Source of the DNA: Tellurirhabdus rosea
Lineage (GTDB): Bacteria > Bacteroidota > Bacteroidia > Cytophagales > Spirosomataceae
Direction of reading: 5' to 3'
Assembly (NCBI RefSeq): GCF_026278345.1
Contig: NZ_CP111085.1
Location: forward strand, 4,033,501 to 4,097,500
Length of the DNA stretch: 64,000 nucleotides
Notes under the pieces: generated by a model
Told to the model about the DNA's origin: nothing
Database searches by the model: none
The model's input: the letters and a program-made list of their open reading frames with translations, nothing else
Position numbers and translations under genes: made by a program
Shown: piece after piece, positions 31,927 through 40,697 of the stretch
Position numbering within the stretch: position 1 is the stretch's first letter
How the letters are laid out: every line of letters starts with the position of its first letter

Positions 31927-34417
31927 CCTTGACCTGCTTCGGCGCCGTGTGGAGCGGGAACGGCTGGCCCGGCAGCAGGCCGAAGCACTGCTGGAACAAA
32001 AGTCGCTGGCGCTGCACCAGGCCAACGAGGAATTGCGACAGCTGAATGTCTCCCTCGAAGAACGCATTCAGGCGCGCGCCGCCGAACTGCACCGCAAAGA
32101 CCGGCAGTACCGCACGCTGATCCAGAACCTGCACGCCGGGGTTCTGCTCGAAGACGAACACCGTCGCATCGTGCTCACCAACCAGTACTTCTGCGACCTG
32201 TTTGGCATCCCGGCGGCGCCCGAAGCGCTCGTGGGCCTGGATTGTTCGGACTCCGCCGGGCAGTCCAAACACCTGTTCCGCTGCCCCGAAAGCTTCGTCA
32301 AACGCATCGAAGAACTGTTGCAGGGACGGACGCTCTGCGTGGGCGAGGAACTGGAAACCGCCGATGGCCGCGTGCTGGAACGGGATTACGTGCCCATTTT
32401 TGATCACGAACAATACCTCGGACACCTCTGGCGCTACGAGGATATTACGGAGCAGAAACGGGTGCAGGACCTCATCCGCCGCAGCGAGGAAAAATACCGG
32501 GGTATCATCGAGAACATGGACCTTGGCCTCATGGAGGTGGACAATAACGACGTTATTCAGCGGGTTTATCCCCGGTTTGCGCAACTGACAGGCTACGGGT
32601 CGCAAGAACTCGTAGGCAGGCATGCCATGGAAATGCTGCTGCCGGGGCCGGAATACCGCCCGGTGCTGAATGCCCAGAACACTGAACGCCTCAGCGGCAA
32701 GTCGGGCGTTTACGAGGTGCCCATCCGGCGGAAAGACGGCCAGATTATCTGGGTCATCATCAGCGGCGCGCCCATTCTGGATGGCATGGGCAACGTCGTC
32801 GGGTCGGTAGGCATCCACTTGGACATCACCGAACGGAAACGAACGCAGGAGGCGCTGGAAAAGGCCCGGCGGGTAGCCGAAGACGCCCGGCAGGCCGAGA
32901 AACGGTTTCTGGCCAACATGAGCCACGAAATCCGGACGCCCATCAACGCCATCATCGGCATGACCCACCTGCTTTTCGACACCCGGCTGACCCCGGTTCA
33001 GCAGGACTACCTCCGCGGCATTGCCTCCTCGTCGGATCTGCTGCTGTCGCTGGTGTCGGATGTGCTGGATTTTTCGAAAATTGAAGCCGGCGAAATGCAA
33101 TTGACCGAGTCGGAATTTCTGCTGCCCGAACTGGTCGGCGAACTGATGCAGACGTTCCGGTACAAAACCACCGACAAGCCGGTGCGGATACAGAGTTTTC
33201 TGGACAGCAGCCTGCCCCGGCGGGTCGTCGGCGACCCCACTTTTGTGCAGCGTATTCTGATGAACCTCGTCGGAAATGCCGTCAAATTCACCGAAAAAGG
33301 CAGTATCCGGGTCGAAGCGGCCCTGCTGGAAGAAGCCGCCGACCACATTACGGTCGAATTCAGCGTGGCCGATACGGGGATTGGAATTAACGCCGAAACG
33401 CTGCCTACCCTCTTCCAAAGCTTCCGGCAGGCCGGCCCGGCCCGAATGCAGTTGGGCGGGACGGGGTTGGGGCTGGCGATTGTTCGGCAACTGGTGCAGT
33501 TGCACGGGGGAGAGGTGTCGGTAACGAGCGAACCCGACCGCGGCACCACCTTCCGGTTTACGCTCCGTTTCGGACTTCCGGCCCAGCCGGGCACAGACGC
33601 GCCGGTTACGCTCCCGAAGCCGACAACCGGCCGTATTCGCAGCAGTCGGGTGCTGGTGGCGGAAGACAATCTGATGAACCAGAAGTACCTGACGGGCCTT
33701 CTGAACCGCTGGGGAATCCATTTTGAAGTCGCCCGGAACGGGCAGGAGGCGGTCCGGATGGCCGAAGAACAGGCGTTCGATCTGGTCCTGATGGATTTGA
33801 TGATGCCGGTCATGGACGGCTACGAAGCGGTCGCCCGGATTCGTCGAATTTCCAATGGCAACCGGATTATTCCGGTCGTGGCCCTGACCGCCAACGCCTT
33901 CGCCGAAGAACGCACGCGGGCGCTGAAAGCCGGCATGAACGACTACCTGCCCAAGCCGTTCACGCCCGCCCAGCTCCGGAGTCTGCTGGAACGGCATCTG
34001 CCCGATAACGGTCCGGTTGTCGGCCCAGGAGTGCCCGAAACGACCGATTCTGCCGAAGTGATTCCGGTTCTTAACCGCGACGAACTGAACAGCCTGTACG
34101 GAAACGATACGGAATACGCCCGGATGATGTTTGATCTGTTTCTGGAAACCATCGTGCCGGACCTGCCCCAACTGAAGCAGTTGGCAAACGCGGCGGAACG
34201 CGAGGCGCTGGGCCAGTTGCTGCACAAAATCCGGCCGTCGCTGAGCATGGTGGGCCTTTCCCGGCTGGTGGAGAAAGTCCGCGAGGCCGAGCGCCTCTGT
34301 CGTTCGGAAGGCGACCGGGAGGTGCTTGTCCGCCAGGTAGAAGAACTCGACGGGCTGCTGCAGGCCAGCGTGTCCGCCCTGCGGCAGGAGCGCGACCGGC
34401 TGAGCCGGGCCGTTTAG
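31916..34417 (+). CDS. Hybrid histidine kinase (coiled coil, PAS, PAS, HisKA, HATPase, REC, HPt)
   Basis: 833 residues with a GTG start inside the H-NOX gene; no ATG fits the frame. Order: coiled coil (about 1-65), two PAS domains (about 65-310), HisKA with MSHEIRTPINAIIGMTHLL, HATPase with NLVGNAVKFT, DTGIGI and GGTGLGLAI, receiver (about 580-705) with AEDN, the phospho-acceptor Asp in LVLMDLMMP and Lys in LPKPF, and a C-terminal HPt domain with HKIRPSLSMVG. There is no transmembrane segment, so it is a cytosolic kinase, as expected for a partner of H-NOX. The internal REC and HPt allow phosphate transfer to separate receivers such as those at 34414 and 35950. It overlaps the convergent regulator gene by 4 nt. 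Confidence 0.93.
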   Translation: MESDLDLLRRRVERERLARQQAEALLEQKSLALHQANEELRQLNVSLEERIQARAAELHRKDRQYRTLIQNLHAGVLLEDEHRRIVLTNQYFCDLFGIPAAPEALVGLDCSDSAGQSKHLFRCPESFVKRIEELLQGRTLCVGEELETADGRVLERDYVPIFDHEQYLGHLWRYEDITEQKRVQDLIRRSEEKYRGIIENMDLGLMEVDNNDVIQRVYPRFAQLTGYGSQELVGRHAMEMLLPGPEYRPVLNAQNTERLSGKSGVYEVPIRRKDGQIIWVIISGAPILDGMGNVVGSVGIHLDITERKRTQEALEKARRVAEDARQAEKRFLANMSHEIRTPINAIIGMTHLLFDTRLTPVQQDYLRGIASSSDLLLSLVSDVLDFSKIEAGEMQLTESEFLLPELVGELMQTFRYKTTDKPVRIQSFLDSSLPRRVVGDPTFVQRILMNLVGNAVKFTEKGSIRVEAALLEEAADHITVEFSVADTGIGINAETLPTLFQSFRQAGPARMQLGGTGLGLAIVRQLVQLHGGEVSVTSEPDRGTTFRFTLRFGLPAQPGTDAPVTLPKPTTGRIRSSRVLVAEDNLMNQKYLTGLLNRWGIHFEVARNGQEAVRMAEEQAFDLVLMDLMMPVMDGYEAVARIRRISNGNRIIPVVALTANAFAEERTRALKAGMNDYLPKPFTPAQLRSLLERHLPDNGPVVGPGVPETTDSAEVIPVLNRDELNSLYGNDTEYARMMFDLFLETIVPDLPQLKQLANAAEREALGQLLHKIRPSLSMVGLSRLVEKVREAERLCRSEGDREVLVRQVEELDGLLQASVSALRQERDRLSRAV

Positions 34418-35769
34418 GAAGGCCCCATCAGTTCGCCGGATTTGAGCAGGTTGTAAATGGTGGATTTGCCGATGTCCAGCTTCCGCGCCACCAGCAGCAC
34501 ATTGTTGTCGTACCGTTCCAGATACTGCCGGATGATGTGCCGGGTGTAGTCGCGGAGGGTCATTTCGGCCGTGGGTAACGCGGCGGGCCGGAGGTGAGGA
34601 AAGGTGATGTCTGCCGCCGTGATTTGCCCGCCCGAAGCCATCACGCAGGCGAGTTCGGTGATAGCCTTCAGTTCGCGCACATTGCCGGGGAAGGCGTAGC
34701 CGCCGAGTTTGGTCAGCGCCTCTTCGGACAGCCGGAAAGGCCCCAGTCCGTTGCGGCGGCTGTATTCATCGGCGAAGTGCCGCGCCAGCAGGGCAATGTC
34801 GTCGCCGCGTTCGCGCAGGGGCGGCAATTCGAGGGTCAGACCGAGCAGCCGGTAGTACAAATCTTCCCGAAAACGGCCCTGCTGCATTTCCTCCGCCAGA
34901 TTCTTGTGCGTCGCGACCAGCAGCCGGAAGTCGGTTTTGATAAGCTGGTTGCTGCCCAGCCGCGACAGTTCCTGTTCCTGCAGCACGCGCAGCAGTTTGG
35001 CCTGCACCGCCGGACTCATTTCGGCAATTTCGTCCATGAACAGCGTACCGCCGCTGGCCTCTTCCAGCTTCCCGATGCGCCGGGCGACGGCTCCCGTAAA
35101 AGCCCCTTTTTCGTACCCGAACAGCTCGGCTTCGATCAGGTCCGGCGGGAGGGCGGCCACGTTCAGGGCCACAAACGGATGCGCCCGCCGGTCCGACGCC
35201 GCGTGAATCGTCCGGGCCACCACTTCCTTGCCGGTGCCGGTTTCGCCGTAAATGGACACCGTAATTGTGGAGCGGGCCGCTTTTTCCAATAAATGGAAAA
35301 CTTTCTGCAGGGCCGGGCTTTGCCCGATCAGCGGACTGACCGGTTCCTGTTTCTGCCGAATCTGCCGCCTCAGTTGCTCCACCTCGCTGCGCAGCGCCTG
35401 CGTTTCGCGAATTTTTCCCAGCGTGTTGCGGAGCCGTCCGGGCGTGTTTTCGTCTTTGGTGATGTAGTCGTACGCCCCGCTATGGAGCAGCCGGACCGCC
35501 GTGGAGACATCTTCCTGTCCGGAAACGATAACGACCGGAACCTGCGGCCACAAGCGGGAAATGCGTTTTTGCAGCGTTTCGCCGTCTTCGCCCGGCAGCG
35601 AATAATCCAGGGTGATGACCGAAGGCGTTCGGCGGTGCTCGCTCAACAGGGCACTGCCGCTGCGAAAAACTTCGACGTCTATTTCCGGATCAAGGGCAAG
35701 ATGATGGCGCAGGAAAGCCCCGTAAAAAGCATCGTCTTCCACCACAAAGACCAGAAATCTGTTTTTCAT
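34414..35769 (-). CDS. Sigma-54-dependent response regulator (NtrC family)
   Basis: 451 residues from ATG at 35769 (MKNRFLVFVVEDD); a longer frame to 35922 adds 51 residues outside the receiver fold and overlaps the promoter region of the divergent gene. Order: receiver (about 1-115; EDD, phospho-Asp in TLDYSLPGEDG, Lys in ITKDEN), AAA+ domain (about 135-370) with GETGTGKE and the sigma-54 contact loop GAFTGA, and a Fis-type helix-turn-helix (about 400-445; NNVLLVARKLDIGKSTIYNLLK). It activates sigma-54 promoters after phosphorylation. Its position between the hybrid kinase and the REC-sugar transferase suggests they share one phosphorelay. Confidence 0.93.
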   Translation of the reverse strand: MKNRFLVFVVEDDAFYGAFLRHHLALDPEIDVEVFRSGSALLSEHRRTPSVITLDYSLPGEDGETLQKRISRLWPQVPVVIVSGQEDVSTAVRLLHSGAYDYITKDENTPGRLRNTLGKIRETQALRSEVEQLRRQIRQKQEPVSPLIGQSPALQKVFHLLEKAARSTITVSIYGETGTGKEVVARTIHAASDRRAHPFVALNVAALPPDLIEAELFGYEKGAFTGAVARRIGKLEEASGGTLFMDEIAEMSPAVQAKLLRVLQEQELSRLGSNQLIKTDFRLLVATHKNLAEEMQQGRFREDLYYRLLGLTLELPPLRERGDDIALLARHFADEYSRRNGLGPFRLSEEALTKLGGYAFPGNVRELKAITELACVMASGGQITAADITFPHLRPAALPTAEMTLRDYTRHIIRQYLERYDNNVLLVARKLDIGKSTIYNLLKSGELMGPS

Positions 35770-35949
35770 AATTTTCTGAAATCTGTCTGATAAAGGCAAA
35801 AACCTTTCCAGTTTTTGGACCGCTTTCCGGATTTTGGAAAAATCGCTTGAAGTGCCTTTTTGCAAAGGGCTAGTTTCTAGTTTGTTAGAGTGGGGCCTTT
35901 GGGCCGGTACTGTTTTTGCCAACCGACAGAGAGTAATAATTTTCTCTGT

Positions 35950-36990
35950 ATGCTACCGATCATTGCCCTGATTGACGATAACGAAATGATTCTCCGGTTT
36001 GTGCAGCGTTGCCTGGCCGATTCGTACCGGACGCGGACGTTTGCTACGCCCGCCGAAGCCCTCATTGCCCTGGAGTCCGGCTGGTATCCGGATCTGATTA
36101 TAAGCGACCTGTCCATGCCGGGTCTGGACGGATTTGCCCTGCTGGAGCGACTCAAAAACGACTACTGTCTGTCTGATATTCCGGTCATGATTCTTTCCGG
36201 TCAGGAAAATGCCGACGTGCGGGAGGATTGTCTGAGGGCGGGGGCCTGCGATTTTCTGCCGAAGCCTTTTCTGCCCGAAGACCTGAAAGAGCGCATTGCC
36301 CGGCAACTCGACCGGCCCGCCGCCCACGCCGTTGGCCTGCCGTTCAAGGTGCGCCGGAACGCCCGGGGCGTGAAACGAGTGGTGGATATTGCGGTGTCGT
36401 CGCTTCTGCTTTTGCTTTTGCTGCCCCTGCTGCTGCTGGTTGCCCTGCTGATTCGCCTTGACTCCAAAGGGCCGGTTATCTACCGTTCGCGGCGGGTAGG
36501 AGCGGGCTATCGGGTTTTCAGCCTGTATAAATTCCGGACGATGCGGCACGGGGCGGATGCTCAGCTGGCCCAGTTGCAGCACCTGAACCTCTACGGCGAA
36601 ACGGCCCAGACCTCCGCCGACGAGGCGATTTTTCTCAAATTAAAAGACGACCCGCGCATCACCCGGCTGGGGCGGTTCCTGCGCAACACCAGTATCGACG
36701 AACTGCCGCAGCTGGTCAATATTTTCAAAGGCGATATGTCGCTGGTTGGCAACCGGCCCCTGCCCACCTACGAAGCCGAAAAGCTGACCACCGACGGCAG
36801 CGCCGCCCGTTTTATGGCTCCGGCGGGCCTGACGGGCCTCTGGCAGGTGACCCGGCGCGGGCGCGGCGACCTCTCCGCCCGGGAGCGCATCGAACTCGAC
36901 AACCTCTACGCCACTCGCCACTCGTTCTGGCTGGACCTGAAACTGATGTTCAAAACCCTTCCGGCCCTGTTTCAGTCCGAAACGATGTAG
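35950..36990 (+). CDS. Receiver domain fused to an exopolysaccharide-priming sugar transferase
   Basis: 346 residues from ATG at 35950 (MLPIIALIDDNE). Residues 1-125 are a complete receiver: DDN, phospho-Asp in LIISDLSMPG, Ser in ILSG, Lys in PKPF. Residues about 140-346 are a bacterial sugar transferase of the WcaJ/PssY type: VKRVVDIAVSS, one hydrophobic hairpin (LLLLLLLPLLLLVALLI), GPVIYRSRRVG, FSLYKFRTM, the catalytic DPRITRLGRFLRNTSIDELPQL, GNRPLP and GLTGLWQV. It would transfer a sugar phosphate to undecaprenyl phosphate in the inner membrane. The usual multi-helix N-terminus of WcaJ is replaced by the receiver. Confidence 0.92.
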   Translation: MLPIIALIDDNEMILRFVQRCLADSYRTRTFATPAEALIALESGWYPDLIISDLSMPGLDGFALLERLKNDYCLSDIPVMILSGQENADVREDCLRAGACDFLPKPFLPEDLKERIARQLDRPAAHAVGLPFKVRRNARGVKRVVDIAVSSLLLLLLLPLLLLVALLIRLDSKGPVIYRSRRVGAGYRVFSLYKFRTMRHGADAQLAQLQHLNLYGETAQTSADEAIFLKLKDDPRITRLGRFLRNTSIDELPQLVNIFKGDMSLVGNRPLPTYEAEKLTTDGSAARFMAPAGLTGLWQVTRRGRGDLSARERIELDNLYATRHSFWLDLKLMFKTLPALFQSETM

Positions 36991-37065
36991 CCCCCGCCCG
37001 GCTTGGATGTCAACATTTTCCAGACAACGGAGTTGTAGACAACAGTGACTAATGATTCAACTGTT

Positions 37066-37848
37066 ATGAAACGATTTGTGCAAGCTGGAAGTATAATAGC
37101 GGCCTTCGTGTTGGTTTCGGCCACGACGCAGGCGCAGGAAACCACCACGGATTCAACCCGCCGCGATTCGCGCGTGCTGAGCGATACCACCCGGCGCGAA
37201 ATCCGCGAAGCCGGGCAGGAGGTGAAGGAGGCCGCCCGGGAGGTGGGCCGCGATGTGCAGCGGGGAGCCCGCGAAGCCGGAGATGAACTTGGTCGGGAAG
37301 CCCGGGAAAGTGGCACGGAAGTCCGGCAAACCATCGACCGCATCAACCGGAACGAACTCGGCTGGTTCCAGCGCGGGGCCGGTTTTGGGGGCATCAGCCT
37401 CGGATTTGGTCCCGGCGACAGCGGCGGTTCCTACCTGTTTTTCAACCCGCGGCTGGGTTATTTTGTCCAGCGGGGACTGGCCCTTGGCCTGAAATTTGGC
37501 TTTGAAAACCGGATCAATACCAGTTACCGGGCCAGCCTTTTCGGACCTTTTGTCCGGTACTATCCGATCCGGAACCGCTTCTCTCTTTTTGCCGAAGGCG
37601 GCCTGAATTTCGGACGCTACCGGTCCAGCCTCGTCGGGCCGGACGACAAACGGGGTTTCAGCAGCATCAATCTGGGCCTGGGCTTCAGCTATCAGCTCCT
37701 GCCCGCGCTCGGCCTCGAACTGATGTACGACCACAATTACTACGACAAAACGCCCGAATTTGCCGGTCGCAACCGGGGCCCGCAAATCAAACTCGGCCTG
37801 AATTTTCACCTAAGCAGCCGGAGTTCGCGGTACGGATACAATTATTGA
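37066..37848 (+). CDS. Outer-membrane beta-barrel protein with N-terminal amphipathic helix
   Basis: 260 residues from ATG at 37066 (MKRFVQAGSIIAAFVLVSATTQAQ signal peptide); an upstream GTG is ignored. Residues about 45-95 form a charged helix with an 11-residue-like periodicity (GQEVKEAAREVGRDVQRGAREAG). From about 110 the pattern is that of an eight-stranded barrel ending in an aromatic residue (SSRSSRYGYNY). This resembles small Bacteroidota porin-like proteins. Function unknown; monocistronic. Confidence 0.8.
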   Translation: MKRFVQAGSIIAAFVLVSATTQAQETTTDSTRRDSRVLSDTTRREIREAGQEVKEAAREVGRDVQRGAREAGDELGREARESGTEVRQTIDRINRNELGWFQRGAGFGGISLGFGPGDSGGSYLFFNPRLGYFVQRGLALGLKFGFENRINTSYRASLFGPFVRYYPIRNRFSLFAEGGLNFGRYRSSLVGPDDKRGFSSINLGLGFSYQLLPALGLELMYDHNYYDKTPEFAGRNRGPQIKLGLNFHLSSRSSRYGYNY

Positions 37849-37949
37849 ATGATTGAATTTTGAATGACTGAATGACTGATTAGCTCCGCAAGGTCAGAAT
37901 TTGCGGAGCCATTCAGTCATTCAATCATTCAGTCAATCAGTCATTCAAA
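37841..37949. repeat. Intergenic inverted repeat, TGAATGAC-unit arms, GCTCCGCA core
   Basis: The left arm 37841-37890 (ATTGAATGATTGAATTTTGAATGACTGAATGACTGATTAGCTCCGCA) pairs with 37902-37949, which begins TGCGGAGC and continues in ATTCAGTCATTCAATC units. It lies between convergent genes and starts within the last codon of the barrel gene. Confidence 0.88.
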
Positions 37950-37950
37950 T

Positions 37951-39984
37951 CTACCACACCACCGTCTGGCTTACTTCCGGCTTGTACAGGCGCTGGCCGG
38001 ATTTGACGTTGAAGGCTTTGTAGAACGGGGCGAAGTTGGTCAGCGGGCCGTTGACCCGGAATTTGGCCGGGGAGTGCGGATCGACCTGGACGCGTACGCG
38101 CTGGGCCTCGTCCCGGATTTTTACGCGCCAGACCTGCGCAAAGCCGAGGAAGAACCGCTGGTCTGGCGTGAACCCGTCGATTTTTTCGTCACTTTTCCCC
38201 TGCTCCGTCAGCTTAAAGGCGTCGTAGGAGATGGCCAGTCCGCCCAGATCGGCCAGGTTTTCGCCCAGCGTGAGGCGGCCGTTCAGGTTCATGCTGTTCA
38301 GAACGGTGTACTTGTTGTACTGCTCGACAATCTCGTTTGCTTTCTTGTCGAACTTGGCGGCGTCTTCCTTTTTCCACCAGTCGCGGAGGTTGCCGTTGGC
38401 GTCGTACTGCCGACCCTGGTCGTCGAACAGGTGCGTCAGCTCGTGGCCGATAACCATACCGATACCGCCGTAGTTGATGGCGTCATCGGCGTCCTTGTCA
38501 AAGAACGGAAACTGGAGAATGCCCGCCGGGAAAACGATCTCGTTGAACGTCGGGTTGGCGTAGGCGTTCACGGTCGGCGGGGTCATCTGCCATTCCGTTT
38601 TATCGACCTCTTTTTCTACTTTTTTCAGGTTTTTGTTCCAGCTGTGGCGGCGCGCCTGCTGCACGTTGCCGAAAAAGTCCTCCCGTTTGATGGTCACGTC
38701 CGAGTAGTCTTCCCACTTGTCCGGGTAGCCGATTTTATTGATGATCTTGTCGAACTTCACCAGCGCCGTCTGCTTCGTTTCGGGCGACATCCAGTCCAGC
38801 TTTTCAATCCGGTTGCGGTACGCTTTCTGCAGATTTTTCACCAGCGTCTGCATCCGTTCTTTTGCTTCGGGGGTAAAATACTGCTCTACCCAGAGCTGTC
38901 CGAGCAGTTCGCCCAGATACGAATCGGTGTTGTCGGCCATGCGTTTCCAGCGGTCGCTGAGCTGCTGCTGACCGTTCAGGATTTTACCGGCAAAATCGAA
39001 CCGGGTCTGCACGAAAGCCTTGCTGAGCAGATTGGCGTTTTCGTCGATGTAGCTGAAAGCGAGTTTATCCTTGATGACGTCGATCGGCGTGCTGGTCAGC
39101 AGGCGGCTGAGGGCCTGATAATAAGCGGGCTGCGCCACCAGCACGGTATCCGTCCCGACGGTCATCGTGTTCAGAAAGGTCTTCCAGTCGATGTTCGGCG
39201 TCTGTTTGTTGAGGTCGGCGACGGTGAATTTGTTGTAGTTCTGAATCGGGTCGCGCAGGTCGGCGGCGGGCTTGTGAGACTGCGCCAGCGCCGTTTCGAA
39301 GGCCAGAATACCATCTGCTTTTTTGCGGGCCGTGACCGAATCGACGCCCGTCAGCGTGAAGAGTTTGGTGATGTAGGCAACGAAAGCCGTCCGGACTTTT
39401 TTCGTTTCCTCGTCATTTTTGAAGTAATAATCCCGCTCGGGCAGGCTCAGGCCGGCCTGCGTGAAGTTGATCCGGTTGAGCGAACTGCGGCGGTCGTCGG
39501 GCCCGATATACATGCCGAAAAGCGCCCCGCCCCGGTTGGTTTCGCTGGCGGCCAGGTAGTTGAGCACCTGGCGATAATCTCTGAGCGCCGCAATTTTGGC
39601 GAGTTCCGGCTTCAGCGGCTGATAACCCAGTTTTTCGATGGTGAGGGTGTCCATCCCGCTGGCGTAAAAGTCGCCGACTTTCTGGGCCACGCTGCCGGCT
39701 TCGGCTTTGTCGGCGGCGGCTTTTTCGAGAATGCTTTTGGTTTTTTTCTGATTTTCCTCGTAAAGCTGGTAGAACGAGCCCCAGCCCGACTGATCACCGG
39801 GAATCGGCGTGTTTTTGACCCAGCCACCGTTGGCGTAGGTGAAGAAATCGTCGCCCGGCGCCACGGTAGTATCCATGCCCGATTTGTCGAAGAAGGTAGT
39901 CCGGGTTGGCTCTTTTTTATCCTGACATGCGGCGAGACTGAGCGTAAGCAGTCCGGCGGCCAGAAGCCATTGGGTTTTCTGCAT
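37951..39984 (-). CDS. M13-family zinc metallopeptidase lipoprotein
   Basis: 677 residues from ATG at 39984 (MQKTQWLLAAGLLTLSLAACQ; lipobox LAAC). A longer frame reaching 40371 is antisense-type translation across the terminator and the next gene and is rejected. The N-terminal M13 domain (about 45-420) and catalytic domain include NAYANPTFNEIVFPAGILQ, the zinc motif VIGHELTHLFDDQGRQYD (HExxH), the downstream ENLADLGG (third ligand Glu) and a C-terminal W. Family members are neprilysin/PepO oligopeptidases, here anchored in the envelope. Confidence 0.94.
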   Translation of the reverse strand: MQKTQWLLAAGLLTLSLAACQDKKEPTRTTFFDKSGMDTTVAPGDDFFTYANGGWVKNTPIPGDQSGWGSFYQLYEENQKKTKSILEKAAADKAEAGSVAQKVGDFYASGMDTLTIEKLGYQPLKPELAKIAALRDYRQVLNYLAASETNRGGALFGMYIGPDDRRSSLNRINFTQAGLSLPERDYYFKNDEETKKVRTAFVAYITKLFTLTGVDSVTARKKADGILAFETALAQSHKPAADLRDPIQNYNKFTVADLNKQTPNIDWKTFLNTMTVGTDTVLVAQPAYYQALSRLLTSTPIDVIKDKLAFSYIDENANLLSKAFVQTRFDFAGKILNGQQQLSDRWKRMADNTDSYLGELLGQLWVEQYFTPEAKERMQTLVKNLQKAYRNRIEKLDWMSPETKQTALVKFDKIINKIGYPDKWEDYSDVTIKREDFFGNVQQARRHSWNKNLKKVEKEVDKTEWQMTPPTVNAYANPTFNEIVFPAGILQFPFFDKDADDAINYGGIGMVIGHELTHLFDDQGRQYDANGNLRDWWKKEDAAKFDKKANEIVEQYNKYTVLNSMNLNGRLTLGENLADLGGLAISYDAFKLTEQGKSDEKIDGFTPDQRFFLGFAQVWRVKIRDEAQRVRVQVDPHSPAKFRVNGPLTNFAPFYKAFNVKSGQRLYKPEVSQTVVW

Positions 39985-40022
39985 GATGAATGGGTTTCTG
40001 TGTGTTTCCGGTAAAATACAAA

Positions 40023-40062
40023 GACGCCCGACTATTTTCCAAAAAAGGAACAGTCGGGCGTC
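40023..40062 (-). terminator. Rho-independent terminator of the DUF6069-like gene
   Basis: An 11-bp perfect stem (GACGCCCGACT at 40023-40033 with 40052-40062). It lies 21 nt past the stop of the gene at 40083-40490 and is followed on the minus strand by TTTGTATTTT. Confidence 0.8.
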
Positions 40063-40082
40063 GGTCCCGGCGGATGAGCGGT

Positions 40083-40490
40083 TTACTGCACCGTGCGCAC
40101 AAGGAAGCGCACGACGAGGGCCGTCACGACCAGGTGCATCAGTTGCAGTAGCATAATCATGCCCGTGCGGATGCCGCTTAAGCTGAACGGCCCGAAAAAC
40201 ATGGCGACAAACACCAGCGCCGCAATGACGTAAAAGACCCGAACGGGCTGCCGGGCGATCCGAAGAAGCGCAAAGAATACCAGACCCGCTACCAAAGCCG
40301 GCAGCACCGACATGGTCACGACTTTCTGCAAATCGAGCGTCCGGCCGTCGGGCGTGGGGACAAACTGCCACCAGCCCTGCGAGTAGGCGACGTAATAGAT
40401 CACGGTGTTCACCACAAAAGCGATCAGACCGGCTTTGGCGGCCGCCGCCAGCACGCGGCTTAAGGGAATGGAGGTGGTTAACGTTGCCAT
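40083..40490 (-). CDS. Four-helix membrane protein (DUF6069-like)
   Basis: 135 residues, ATG start. Four membrane helices are visible (about 12-35, 58-78, 85-105, 110-132). The protein resembles the DUF6069 group of small membrane proteins: an extracellular loop PTPDGRTLDLQKV follows the first helix and small-residue-rich helices follow. Function unknown. Transcribed alone. Confidence 0.65.
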   Translation of the reverse strand: MATLTTSIPLSRVLAAAAKAGLIAFVVNTVIYYVAYSQGWWQFVPTPDGRTLDLQKVVTMSVLPALVAGLVFFALLRIARQPVRVFYVIAALVFVAMFFGPFSLSGIRTGMIMLLQLMHLVVTALVVRFLVRTVQ

Positions 40491-40697
40491 GAGAAGGAAG
40501 GTTTAGTCCGGTAAAATATCGGAAAAAAGAAGAAGGAATGTCAAGCCCGAAGCAGGAAAAATTTTTTGCAACCGACTGTTAATGAATGCGTTGACTAGGC
40601 AAAAGAACGGGGACTGAGGGATTCTTATGGCGCGCGAATGTGTTATGAATACGTGCGGTTGAATGAACACGCTGACGACCGCGCCCCTCTCGACGAT

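Noticed and set aside
31901..34225. 774-codon open frame antisense to the hybrid kinase
   Set aside because: It mirrors the kinase codons on the other strand. Composition is rich in R, H, Q and G without any domain, and the true kinase motifs on the plus strand are complete. Such frames arise from GC-rich third positions.
38074..40014. 646-codon open frame antisense to the M13 peptidase
   Set aside because: The peptidase frame has the signal peptide, HExxH and length of the family. The opposite frame has no recognisable domain.
39985..40371. N-terminal extension of the M13 peptidase
   Set aside because: It crosses the terminator at 40023 and the coding region of the 40083 gene in another frame. 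The lipoprotein signal starts at 39984.
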